Source: Elusimicrobiota bacterium (lineage in GTDB: Bacteria > CAYTYR01 > UBA6262 > DAOVJB01). From it: a stretch of DNA of 8,184 nt. Both the position numbers and the translations under genes were made by a program. Numbering within the stretch: the first letter of the stretch is position 1; every line of letters starts with the position of its first letter. Positions 1 through 6,966 of this stretch are shown here, piece by piece. The notes beneath the pieces are model-generated. The model saw nothing but the letters and a program-made list of their open reading frames with translations. It was not told where the DNA came from and ran no database searches. Location of the stretch: assembly GCA_030673425.1 (NCBI GenBank), contig DAOVJB010000046.1:1-8184 (forward strand). The letters run 5' to 3'.

Positions 1-104
1 TACAAGTAAACGGTGAACTGTGTGTAAGGCAAGTTGTCTAACACGATTTCAACAGCACGACCACTCTTAGAAAGCTGAATCTTACCAACCTTTTCAAAAC
101 CCAA
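1..104 (-). CDS. Small hypothetical protein, N-terminal part, runs off the left edge
   Basis: This reading frame starts at a TTG (104-102) and stays open to the window edge, giving 34 visible residues that begin MGFEKVGKIQLSKSG. A GRAVEIVLD stretch follows and then TQFTVYL. The alternating hydrophobic pattern suggests a small beta-rich protein. The start is chosen because the minus strand reads AGGAGGTGATC immediately upstream (120-110), with 9 bases between AGGAGG and the TTG. The start lies 7 bases past the stop of the preceding frame (TGA, 114-112), an operon-like arrangement. I do not recognise the family and assign no function. Its GTT/AAG-rich codon use fits the last part of the preceding frame better than the genes to the right, so it may come from different DNA (see findings). 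The TTG start and the short visible length keep confidence moderate. Confidence 0.45.
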   Translation of the reverse strand, partial: MGFEKVGKIQLSKSGRAVEIVLDNLPYTQFTVYL

Positions 105-109
105 ACCAA

Positions 110-120
110 GATCACCTCCT
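110..120 (-). promoter_or_regulatory. Very strong Shine-Dalgarno sequence
   Basis: The minus strand reads AGGAGGTGATC, eleven bases fully complementary to the conserved 3' end of 16S rRNA. It overlaps the last codons and stop of the truncated MATE frame and sits just before the TTG start at 104. It is the best ribosome binding site in the window and the main reason to believe the small edge gene is real. Confidence 0.6.
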
Positions 121-588
121 AACCTCTTCAAGAACCCTAACTAGCTGAACCAATTTTTCATAAAACGTCGGGCTCATCAACAACAAATTAAAAACTAGAT
201 CCAACACTTCTTTATCGGCACCCAGCAGATTGAACAAAAAAGGAGTTATAATGTAACCAACAATTGCTAAAAGAAAAGATACTACTAAAGCAACGAAAAG
301 CGACTGCATGGCTACCTTATTGACCTCTTCCATCTGGTTTGCACCTACGCACCTGGCAACCAGGGCGCTTGTACCTCTGCCTACCCCTATAATCACTATA
401 ACAACCATCATCATAACAGCGCCGCTCATCGCCACTGCCGCTATTGCTGAAGAGCCGAGTTTCCCTACCCAGAACATATCAACTATGTTCAAAGTAGTCT
501 GTATGATACTTGAAAACATCATCGGCAAAGCAAGTATCCAGAGATTCTTAACAATATTGCCCTGTGTTAGGTCTCTTTTCTTGTTCAT
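112..588 (-). CDS. MATE family multidrug efflux transporter, truncated N-terminal fragment
   Basis: The first 130 or so of 158 residues match the start of a MATE (MatE/NorM/DinF-type) cation-coupled exporter of the inner membrane. Visible features are the LTQGNI N-terminus, IVDMFWVGKLG (residues 35-45) after the first helix, a second hydrophobic segment at about 51-70 followed by GRGTSALVAR (70-79), a third at about 93-118, and LLGADKEV (121-128). Family members have about 450 residues and 12 helices, so only the first three or four helices are present. Residues from about 131 to 158 (ending LVRVLEEVRR) do not look like MATE and read like the tail of a soluble helical protein. The ATG at 588 is preceded by AGGG with 8 bases of spacing. 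A working transporter is not expected from this fragment. The cause could be a real rearrangement or an assembly join near 185-205. Family assignment of the head is secure. Confidence 0.8.
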   Translation of the reverse strand: MNKKRDLTQGNIVKNLWILALPMMFSSIIQTTLNIVDMFWVGKLGSSAIAAVAMSGAVMMMVVIVIIGVGRGTSALVARCVGANQMEEVNKVAMQSLFVALVVSFLLAIVGYIITPFLFNLLGADKEVLDLVFNLLLMSPTFYEKLVQLVRVLEEVRR

Positions 589-606
589 CTTAACAATCCC
601 TATATA

Positions 607-644
607 AAATTAAGTAGCAGCAACTATCGCCGCTACTTAGATTT
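607..644 (-). terminator. Probable Rho-independent terminator after the adenylate cyclase gene
   Basis: In the 92-base gap between the cyclase and the MATE gene, the minus strand reads TAAGTAGCGGC, a 7-base loop GATAGTT, then GCTGCTACTTA. This forms an 11-pair stem (639-611) with a single G-U pair. It is followed by ATTTTATA, a short, imperfect U-run. Flanking AAAT/ATTT could extend the stem past a bulge. The position just after the cyclase stop fits an operon end. The weak U-run makes it a moderate terminator, and some read-through into the MATE gene is possible because I see no clear promoter between the hairpin and that gene. Confidence 0.6.
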
Positions 645-680
645 AAATTCGTATCTCGTTGTTTGTAGTTATTAACGGAT

Positions 681-2066
681 TTATTTTCTTCCCGTTACCT
701 CATATACTTTAATCGGTGCTTCTATCCCTCTTATTGCTATCTCTTGCATATCATTCACTTCAACTACATCTTTAACTTCTTTATATGTATCCTCGGTAAT
801 CAGTATCATCGTTCCCAGACGTTTGTTCAATTTTTCAACCCGTGAGGTTAAATTTACCGTGTTACCTATAACAGTATATTCCATACGTGTCTCTGAGCCG
901 ATATTGCCTGCAACTACATCACCTGTATGGATAGCTATACCAATCTTAATCGGTTCCTCATGCTGTTTTTCTCTCTGGGCATTAAACTTAGCCAGCTCTT
1001 CTTGCATATCCAAACTCGCTAAAACAGCTCTTCTTGCATCATCATCATGAGAGATTGGCGCACCGAAAACAGCTAAAAGCGCATCCCCGATGAACTTATC
1101 AAGAGTTCCATCATATTTATTTATTACTTCAACCATTACCGTAAAATACTGGTTGATAAAATCGACTACTTCCTCAGGAGGAAGTTTCTCGCTCATCCTG
1201 GTAAAATCCCTGATATCAGACATAAGAATCGTGGCTTTTCTTTTTTCGCCACCAAGTTCTAACTGACCTTCCAGGATAGCCTCAGCCACTTGCTTGGTAA
1301 CATATTTTCCGAATGTGCTACGAATAAAATCTCTCTCCTTAAGCCCGTTGACCATTTCGTTAAATGCATTTGCTAATTGTCCGATTTCGTCTTTGCTTTT
1401 TATCTTTATCTCCTGGTCTAATTTGCCCTCTCCAATCTGCCTTGCCGCATAAACAAGATGATTAATCGGATTTACCATAAAAGTAACACTGATTATTGTG
1501 CCCACAATTCCTATTAATAACATAACTACAGTAATACTAACAATCTTGTTTCTTTTCTCAACAAGAGCTTCACTGATAGAGGTCTGTGAAAATCCAATCC
1601 TCGCGGTTCCTATTTTGTGATCCTTACCCACAATAATAGGAACAGCTATATCATATAAATTCTCTTCATTTTTCACATATGGCTGGCTCAAAATTCTTTC
1701 TGCTTTTAGCGCATTCAATCCTACGATACTTCTATCAGATTCACCTATTTTATCCTTATCATGATGAGAAATAATCTCTCCTTTATCGTTTAGAACCATA
1801 GCATAAAGAATGGCTTTTTCTTTAACCATTTCATTTACACTGAAATAAAGCTGAAAAGGATCAGGCTGGGGAAACATGGATTCTCTGACATCCCTTGCGA
1901 AAAATTCAGTTTTAATTTCCATTTCCTTAATTAAGGATTGTCTCGTTTGTTGTAAGATAAGACTGGCCATTAATGACATAATGATTAAAATTATAAAGCA
2001 GACTATCCCGCTGAATTTAAGCGCAATCCTGCTGATTATTCTTCTTTTCATTTTCGACTTGTTCAT
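681..2066 (-). CDS. Membrane-bound class III adenylate cyclase with HAMP domain
   Basis: This 461-residue inner-membrane enzyme is predicted to make cAMP from ATP in response to a signal outside the membrane. In order: a short basic N-terminus, TM1 (about 19-38), an extracytoplasmic region of about 135 residues with a Cache/PDC-like look (LNDKGEIISHHD at 92-103, then DIAVPIIVG at 139-147), TM2 (about 175-197), a HAMP linker (about 198-250) and a class III cyclase domain (about 270-460). The catalytic set is complete: metal-binding D284 (SDIRDFT) and D328 (DKFIGDAL), adenine-selecting K324 and T398 (EYTVIGNTVN), N405, and transition-state R409. The K/T pair argues for adenylate rather than guanylate cyclase. 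The ATG at 2066 has AAGG 7 bases upstream and lies 21 bases after the Kelch gene stop, so it is probably the last gene of the operon. The ligand of the sensor domain is unknown. Confidence 0.92.
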   Translation of the reverse strand: MNKSKMKRRIISRIALKFSGIVCFIILIIMSLMASLILQQTRQSLIKEMEIKTEFFARDVRESMFPQPDPFQLYFSVNEMVKEKAILYAMVLNDKGEIISHHDKDKIGESDRSIVGLNALKAERILSQPYVKNEENLYDIAVPIIVGKDHKIGTARIGFSQTSISEALVEKRNKIVSITVVMLLIGIVGTIISVTFMVNPINHLVYAARQIGEGKLDQEIKIKSKDEIGQLANAFNEMVNGLKERDFIRSTFGKYVTKQVAEAILEGQLELGGEKRKATILMSDIRDFTRMSEKLPPEEVVDFINQYFTVMVEVINKYDGTLDKFIGDALLAVFGAPISHDDDARRAVLASLDMQEELAKFNAQREKQHEEPIKIGIAIHTGDVVAGNIGSETRMEYTVIGNTVNLTSRVEKLNKRLGTMILITEDTYKEVKDVVEVNDMQEIAIRGIEAPIKVYEVTGRK

Positions 2067-2087
2067 ATTTTTACCTTACAAAGAGTT

Positions 2088-3419
2088 CTATTTTATGACG
2101 GCTATCTTAAATTTAGAAACCGAGCCTGATTTATCAACGACACAAATGTATCCGCCGTTACCTACTAATTTCCCCATACCGTTACGTCCATCCCAGATTA
2201 TCTTGTTAATCCCCCTCTCTCCGTCCACACTCCATGTCTTAACTAAGTCTCCAACAAGGGTGAATATCTTAACCGAAACCTGCGCGGCACTATCTAAATA
2301 GAAACAAATATTCGTACTCTCTGCACCTGCATCAAAAGGATTAGGATAATTAAAAACCTCCTCTGTATCAGAGGAAGGCGGCCAAAGGTCAGTAACGCTA
2401 AAAGTATAACAGCTATTCATATCATTAGTCCCGTTATATCCTCCAAAAGTAACCATCCTATCATCATAAGTGTCATAAACAGCTATATGTCCTGATGTGC
2501 CCGAGGGAGGGTCAAGTCCCATTTGAATCTCTTCCCACACCATTTGGGCTAAATCTAAAATATATGTTTTATTTAGATATACCCCGGGAATCAAAGGGTC
2601 TGTTCCCCCAAAAATAATCATTGATCCTGATGTGCCTGTATCAGGGTCATATACTGCCGTATGCCCTGTTACATCAGATGGAAGATTCCTGCCGCCGCCA
2701 GGTGAGAGTTGATTCCACGCCAGGGTGGTTAGATCCAATGACCAAAGGTCATCGTTTGCAGAACTTGCAGAAGTACCTCCAAAAATAAGCATTCTTTTGC
2801 CAACCGGATCATAGATAGCGGTATGTCTGAACCTCTTTCTAGGAGGAGTACCAGTGGTAGTCAGCTCACTCCATAGAGGTGGCGTCTGAGTTAAATCTAA
2901 AGAATAGACATCATTCATGTAAATAAAGTCTTTATCCAAACCACCAAAAATAATCATCCTGTTATTTGCGCTATCATAAATAGCCGAATGACTTACTCTC
3001 TCTATAGGAGGAGTTCCTGTGGTAGTCAACAGTTCCCATGTCTCTGCTACAAAATTCCAGGCATAGGTTTTATTATCATATCCACTAGATGAAGTCCAAC
3101 CTAATGTGCTTCCCCCAAAAATAATTGCTCTTTTCTTACTGGTATCATCCACTACTGAGTGAGCAGTTCTCTTTACAGTAGTTGAAGAATTTTTAACTAT
3201 CCATTCTGCTGTTCTTAAATCTAAATAATATATATTAGCATCACTACAGGCACTATCTCCCATAGTAATCATGGAGCGGGAGTAAGAATCATATATACCA
3301 ATATGTCCTGTTCTGGCAGCTGGTGGTGATTGAGTCTGGAACTCCTCCCATGTTCCGGCATATAATATATTACATGTTAAGAGCAATGTAAATAACAATA
3401 CTACCAGTTTAATTCTCAT
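2088..3419 (-). CDS. Secreted Kelch-repeat beta-propeller with FlgD-like/type IX-like C-terminal domain
   Basis: This is a 443-residue exported protein. Residues 1-21 form a signal peptide, with likely cleavage after LYA. Six Kelch-type blades follow, starting near residues 38, 86, 143, 198, 252 and 309. Most carry the pattern H-x-A-x-YD, four to ten residues, then RM(I/V)xFGG and a later W. Residues 355-443 form a separate domain that opens with FNYPNPF and has VSVKIFTLVGDLVKT, IIWDGRNGMGKLVGNGGY and a C-terminal KFKIAVIK. This matches the FlgD Ig-like fold, which is closely related to the type A sorting domain of type IX secretion. No catalytic residues are recognisable, so a binding or surface role is more likely than an enzyme. 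The ATG overlaps the stop of the upstream gene (ATGA), indicating translational coupling, and GGAGG lies 12 bases upstream. Blades 3 and 4 share a near-identical DNA segment, a sign of recent duplication. Confidence 0.85.
   Translation of the reverse strand: MRIKLVVLLFTLLLTCNILYAGTWEEFQTQSPPAARTGHIGIYDSYSRSMITMGDSACSDANIYYLDLRTAEWIVKNSSTTVKRTAHSVVDDTSKKRAIIFGGSTLGWTSSSGYDNKTYAWNFVAETWELLTTTGTPPIERVSHSAIYDSANNRMIIFGGLDKDFIYMNDVYSLDLTQTPPLWSELTTTGTPPRKRFRHTAIYDPVGKRMLIFGGTSASSANDDLWSLDLTTLAWNQLSPGGGRNLPSDVTGHTAVYDPDTGTSGSMIIFGGTDPLIPGVYLNKTYILDLAQMVWEEIQMGLDPPSGTSGHIAVYDTYDDRMVTFGGYNGTNDMNSCYTFSVTDLWPPSSDTEEVFNYPNPFDAGAESTNICFYLDSAAQVSVKIFTLVGDLVKTWSVDGERGINKIIWDGRNGMGKLVGNGGYICVVDKSGSVSKFKIAVIK
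2841..2863. repeat. Intragenic direct repeat, copy A (Kelch blade linker)
   Basis: This 23-base segment matches 3006-3028 with two mismatches, 165 bases (55 residues) apart. It encodes the linker LTTTGTPP at residues 186-193 of the Kelch protein. It looks like a trace of blade duplication and is not a mobile element. Confidence 0.7.
3006..3028. repeat. Intragenic direct repeat, copy B (Kelch blade linker)
   Basis: This is the partner of 2841-2863, encoding LTTTGTPP at residues 131-138. Shorter related segments encoding (M/A)IIFGG recur near 2605, 2780, 2943 and 3115, once per blade. Confidence 0.7.
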
Positions 3420-5254
3420 TTTTTACTCAAGACCTCCATTACACTCTGGACTTTATCCAGCAGCTTAAGGGCATTCTCATTAGCAGGATCTAAACTTAAA
3501 AGCTGATTTAATATATCCACTGATTCCTGGTATCTTCCTTTCAAGTATAAATCAGCAGCTTGATAATAGAGTCTGTTAATCTGTTTCTGATTCACTTTCT
3601 TACGAATCTCTCTGGCTTCATCCTGAGCTTTATTCAAATACTGCTTAGCCTCTTCGTGATTTTCTTCATAGTAAAGAACGAGTTTTAATTCTCTTATAGC
3701 CTCAGAGGTCTGTTTACTATTATAGAATTCGACTCCTTTATTAAAATGGTCTTTGATCGCTTCTTTAATCTTATTCTCCGCCTGACTGATTTTTCTCTGG
3801 GCCTGCAGGTGCTCAGGTTTTACATCAAGAATCTTCTGCCATTGGTTAATTGCCTTCTTATACTTAGCTTTTTTATAATAGCCCTGTCCTTTAGCCAGAT
3901 AATCGGCTATGGTCAATATCTCCTTCTCTTTTTCCCTCTCTAAATATATCTGTTTGTCTTCTTTTCCAAGCATGCTGTTAATCTTTTCAATATATTCTTT
4001 AGCTCTTTCGTTGGCTGGATCTAATTTAGCTACTCCCTGCCATTGCTCAAGAGACTCAACAAAGCTGCCATCCTCATAGAAAGCATAAGCTTTCTCAATA
4101 CGCTCCTCTAATAACTTATTCTGTACGATTGCTTCTAACTGCTTGTTTGTCTTATCAATCCTTTCCTGAATCTTTTTATCAGCAGGATTCCAGATAAGAG
4201 CCTTTTCCCATTCACTTAATGCCTGGGAATATTTACCGGCATCATAATAATTGACGCCTCTCAGGTAATATTCGTTTATCTTTTTCTTTATAGCCTGCTC
4301 GCTGTATTTGGCTTCGCCTAAATAACCGAATCTATACGTTAAAGAGAAACGATGGTTTAATCCAAGTTCATGATTGGCTAGGGCATAATCAAGCTGAATA
4401 TCATTGTACACACACCCAAAACCAAAAGTTATATCATCATTTTTATCTTTACCAAGACGCACAGCAAACAGAGGTAACATCCAGTATTCGACACCTAAGG
4501 AAGTTATAAAATATTGAGAAAAAAGAGAATAGTCCATCTCAAAACATAACGATAACTTATCTTTCAATGCAGGAAAAAGAGAGTAAAAAGTATAAGATCC
4601 TCCCATCTTAGCTATAACCGGGTATGTATCAGGAGTTATATCTAACTTTAACCGGGGTGCCATTATGTTTTTTAAGTTAATTCCTAAAGTTAACTTTTTA
4701 TCAAGAGAGCGATAAAAAGCACTCCCGTCTATACCAAATTCGACATCGCTATAAGAAGTTATTTTCTGATTAACCATCTTAAAGCTAAGACCTGTTGATA
4801 TTTTTTCTAGAAATTTATTACCGTAAGACAAGAAAAACGCCTGCTGAACAACATTAAAATCAGTCGGGGTATCATCTATATTAACCCTCTTCTTGAACCC
4901 CTTGCTGTCTATCTGAACTAACCCGACACCGAATGTTCCCCAGTTTACAGTCGGATGGGCATAACCCAGAAAATTATAATGGGTGCTTTCCCAGAGCGGT
5001 GCGTAGAGAGTCGTTATTTCCATTCTCTCTAACTGCGTTAATCCCGCCGGATTCCACCAGACAGCTGAGACATCATCAGCAAGCCCGACAAATGCTCCGC
5101 CCATTCCCAAAGCACGGGCACCCTGCCCCATATTTAAAAACGACCCCGGCTCGCCGCCAATCTCTTTTACAGCAAAAACATTTACCGGACATAACAAGAA
5201 AATAAACAACATTAAAACAATACTGAGCTTATAAAACTTGCTATTCATCTTCAC
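3416..5254 (-). CDS. PorV/PorQ-family outer-membrane protein fused to C-terminal TPR repeats
   Basis: This 612-residue protein has a signal peptide (1-28, cleavage after VFA), a PorV/PorQ (UPF0164-type) beta-barrel (about 29-312) and five TPR-like repeats (starting near 326, 383, 450, 501 and 559). The barrel is recognised from its N-terminus: GARALGMGGAFVGLADD (45-61) followed by AVWWNPAGL (64-72), the family hallmark. TPR features include GKYSQALSEWEKAL, a following NPA, and SLDPANENALKLL near the end. In Bacteroidetes, PorV shuttles type IX substrates from the translocon, but relatives occur in phyla where the role is unknown. The TPRs probably lie in the periplasm or at the surface and bind partners. 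The start is ambiguous. GTG at 5254 overlaps the argS stop (GTGA) and has GGAG 5 bases upstream; ATG at 5248 has 11 bases of spacing and would remove two residues. The stop overlaps the Kelch gene start. Confidence 0.88.
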   Translation of the reverse strand: MKMNSKFYKLSIVLMLFIFLLCPVNVFAVKEIGGEPGSFLNMGQGARALGMGGAFVGLADDVSAVWWNPAGLTQLERMEITTLYAPLWESTHYNFLGYAHPTVNWGTFGVGLVQIDSKGFKKRVNIDDTPTDFNVVQQAFFLSYGNKFLEKISTGLSFKMVNQKITSYSDVEFGIDGSAFYRSLDKKLTLGINLKNIMAPRLKLDITPDTYPVIAKMGGSYTFYSLFPALKDKLSLCFEMDYSLFSQYFITSLGVEYWMLPLFAVRLGKDKNDDITFGFGCVYNDIQLDYALANHELGLNHRFSLTYRFGYLGEAKYSEQAIKKKINEYYLRGVNYYDAGKYSQALSEWEKALIWNPADKKIQERIDKTNKQLEAIVQNKLLEERIEKAYAFYEDGSFVESLEQWQGVAKLDPANERAKEYIEKINSMLGKEDKQIYLEREKEKEILTIADYLAKGQGYYKKAKYKKAINQWQKILDVKPEHLQAQRKISQAENKIKEAIKDHFNKGVEFYNSKQTSEAIRELKLVLYYEENHEEAKQYLNKAQDEAREIRKKVNQKQINRLYYQAADLYLKGRYQESVDILNQLLSLDPANENALKLLDKVQSVMEVLSKK

Positions 5255-6900
5255 ATTCTCTCCGGAGCATTTACCCCAATTAAATATAGACTTTTTCTTA
5301 AAATAATTTTCACTGCCTGAAGTAAAAACAGCCGTGCAAATATTAAATCTTTATTTTCTGTAATTACTCTGTGTTTCTGATAATAATTATGAAAAATTTT
5401 AGCTAATTCCTGCACATAAGAAGTAACCCAATGTGGATCATAAGTCCTGACACTCAATGCTATCAATTCCGGAAAATATGCCAATTTCTTAATTAAATTT
5501 AACTCTTCGGACTCTTTTAATAACCCTAAATCTACATTACTATCTTCGGTTCGTAATCTATAACCTGATTTTTCCGCTTCCTTAAATATGCTGCAAATAC
5601 GTGCATGGGCATATTGAACATAATATACAGGATTATCGGGAGATTGCTTTTTAGCTAATTCCAGGTCGAAATCCAAGTGGCTGTTTGCCCCGCGTATTAA
5701 AAAGAAAAAACGACACGCGTCTTTTCCTACTTCATCAATTACCTCCTTTAAGGTAACAAATTCGCCTGAGCGTGTAGACATAGGCTGGGGTTTACCTGCC
5801 CGGGAAAGACTGACCAATTGATAAAGAATAATTTTTAACGCCTCAGGAGAATACCCCATGGCCTCGATACTTGCTTGTACACGCTTTACATAACCGTGAT
5901 GGTCTGCTCCCCAGATATCAATGAGTTTATCAAAACCTCTATTAAATTTATCATAATGATATGTAATATCTGATGCAAGATAAGTCGGCTGCTTATCACT
6001 TCGTACCACTACCCTGTCTTTTTCATCGCCGAAAGCCGTTGACTTAAACCATAAAGCATTATTTTCTTCATAAATAAAATCTCGGCCTTTAAGCTCTTCT
6101 ATCATATTTTCAACTTCATTTTGTTTATACAGGTCAGACTCAACAAACCATCTGTCATATTCTACATCAAAATCCCTAAGGTCTCTTTTAATCCATCCAA
6201 GGATGTGGTTTATCGCAAATTCCTTAAAAAATTGCGTTCCCTCTTTACCTTTTATATCGTCTAAAATCTCATCCGCGATACTCTTTATATATTCACCTTT
6301 ATATCCATCATCAGGAAATTCTATTTTCTCACCGTGTAACTCTTTATATCTGGCTTTTACTGATTCGCCTAAGAGATCGATCTGCTTACCTCTATTGTTT
6401 ATATAATATTCTTTTTTCACATCATAACCGACACTATCTAAAATCCTGGCTAAACTATCTCCTATAGCTGCCCCTCTCCCATGCCCTATATGAAGAGGTC
6501 CTGTCGGATTAGCTGAAACAAACTCAATCTGGATTTTTTTACCTTTGCCTATATCTTGTTTGCCGTAATCGTTTTCTTTCCGGCAAATTTCTAATAATTC
6601 TTTATACAACTTTTCATTAGTAATAAAAAAATTAATAAAACCTTTGCCTGCAAGTTCTATCTTCTGGATAATTTCACCTGTGGTTTTATTATTCTGTATA
6701 GTGTCTATAATCAATTTTCCCGCTTTAGGAGGAGATACCTTCAATTGTTTAGCCATAATAAAAGCTATATTCGTTGATATGTCCCCTTCAATTTCAGCAG
6801 GACAGACCTCAAGAGAAAAATCAGGAACCTGCGTGATGCCTAATTTTTTATCTTTTCTTAATCTTCCTGATATTAATTCTCTAATTTCCTCAATAAGCAT
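5251..6900 (-). CDS. argS: Arginine-tRNA ligase (class I)
   Basis: This cytoplasmic enzyme charges tRNA-Arg with arginine using ATP. It is complete at 549 residues, a normal bacterial length. Domains in order are the N-terminal Add-1 domain that contacts the tRNA D-loop (about 1-95, with EGDISTNIAF at 38-47), the class I catalytic core with FVSANPTGPLHIGHGRGA (127-144, HIGH at 137-140) and WGADHHGYVKR (330-340), the KMSKS-equivalent MSTRSG (374-379), and the alpha-helical DALR anticodon-binding domain (about 423-549). A degenerate KMSKS is normal for many ArgRS. The ATG at 6900 has GAGGA a few bases upstream. A promoter-like sequence lies in the 66-base gap before it. The gene leads a tightly packed run into the PorV-TPR, Kelch and cyclase genes, so these envelope genes probably share expression with an essential translation gene. 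Confidence 0.98.
   Translation of the reverse strand: MLIEEIRELISGRLRKDKKLGITQVPDFSLEVCPAEIEGDISTNIAFIMAKQLKVSPPKAGKLIIDTIQNNKTTGEIIQKIELAGKGFINFFITNEKLYKELLEICRKENDYGKQDIGKGKKIQIEFVSANPTGPLHIGHGRGAAIGDSLARILDSVGYDVKKEYYINNRGKQIDLLGESVKARYKELHGEKIEFPDDGYKGEYIKSIADEILDDIKGKEGTQFFKEFAINHILGWIKRDLRDFDVEYDRWFVESDLYKQNEVENMIEELKGRDFIYEENNALWFKSTAFGDEKDRVVVRSDKQPTYLASDITYHYDKFNRGFDKLIDIWGADHHGYVKRVQASIEAMGYSPEALKIILYQLVSLSRAGKPQPMSTRSGEFVTLKEVIDEVGKDACRFFFLIRGANSHLDFDLELAKKQSPDNPVYYVQYAHARICSIFKEAEKSGYRLRTEDSNVDLGLLKESEELNLIKKLAYFPELIALSVRTYDPHWVTSYVQELAKIFHNYYQKHRVITENKDLIFARLFLLQAVKIILRKSLYLIGVNAPERM
5258..5263 (-). promoter_or_regulatory. Ribosome binding site inside the end of argS
   Basis: GGAGAG lies within the last argS codons (the Pro-Glu-Arg region). 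It can serve either the GTG at 5254 (5 bases from GGAG) or the ATG at 5248 (11 bases). Its position couples translation of the PorV-TPR gene to argS. Confidence 0.5.
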
Positions 6901-6929
6901 TCTATCCTCATATCTCTTTTTTATAAAAA

Positions 6930-6958
6930 ATTATATCACTATTGTACTGCAAAAGCAA
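6930..6958 (-). promoter_or_regulatory. Putative sigma-70-type promoter for the argS operon
   Basis: On the minus strand, TTGCTT (6958-6953) and a perfect TATAAT (6935-6930) are separated by exactly 17 bases in the gap between comF and argS. Only the TTG of the -35 box matches consensus. Transcription would begin near 6923, leaving a leader of about 20 bases before argS. The AT-rich gap raises the chance of a random TATAAT, but the spacing and position favour a real site. Confidence 0.5.
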
Positions 6959-6966
6959 CTTCCAAT

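Noticed and set aside
110-120. The plus strand GATCACCTCCT could be the 3' end of a 16S rRNA gene.
   Set aside because: The preceding bases do not match the conserved 16S 3' region, and the segment sits correctly as a ribosome binding site for a minus-strand start.
1876-2301. A plus-strand open frame of 141 codons across the cyclase/Kelch junction.
   Set aside because: It lies antisense to two well-supported genes, has no recognisable domain, and reads as a low-complexity I/L-rich shadow.
3372-3374. Cys16 in the Kelch protein signal region, considered as a lipoprotein cysteine.
   Set aside because: The residues LLT before it are a poor lipobox, and LYA at 19-21 is a normal signal peptidase I site.
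5189-5191. Cys22 in the PorV-TPR signal region, considered as a lipoprotein cysteine.
   Set aside because: The preceding residues (FLL) do not form a lipobox, and VFA at 26-28 gives a better signal peptidase I site.
4933-5205. A plus-strand open frame of 90 codons opposite the PorV-like N-terminus.
   Set aside because: It is antisense to the hallmark PorV motif and its translation has no family features.
5764-5781. Lack of a classic KMSKS in ArgS, considered as loss of activity.
   Set aside because: MSTRSG at this position is a common variant in bacterial ArgRS, and the rest of the catalytic core is intact.
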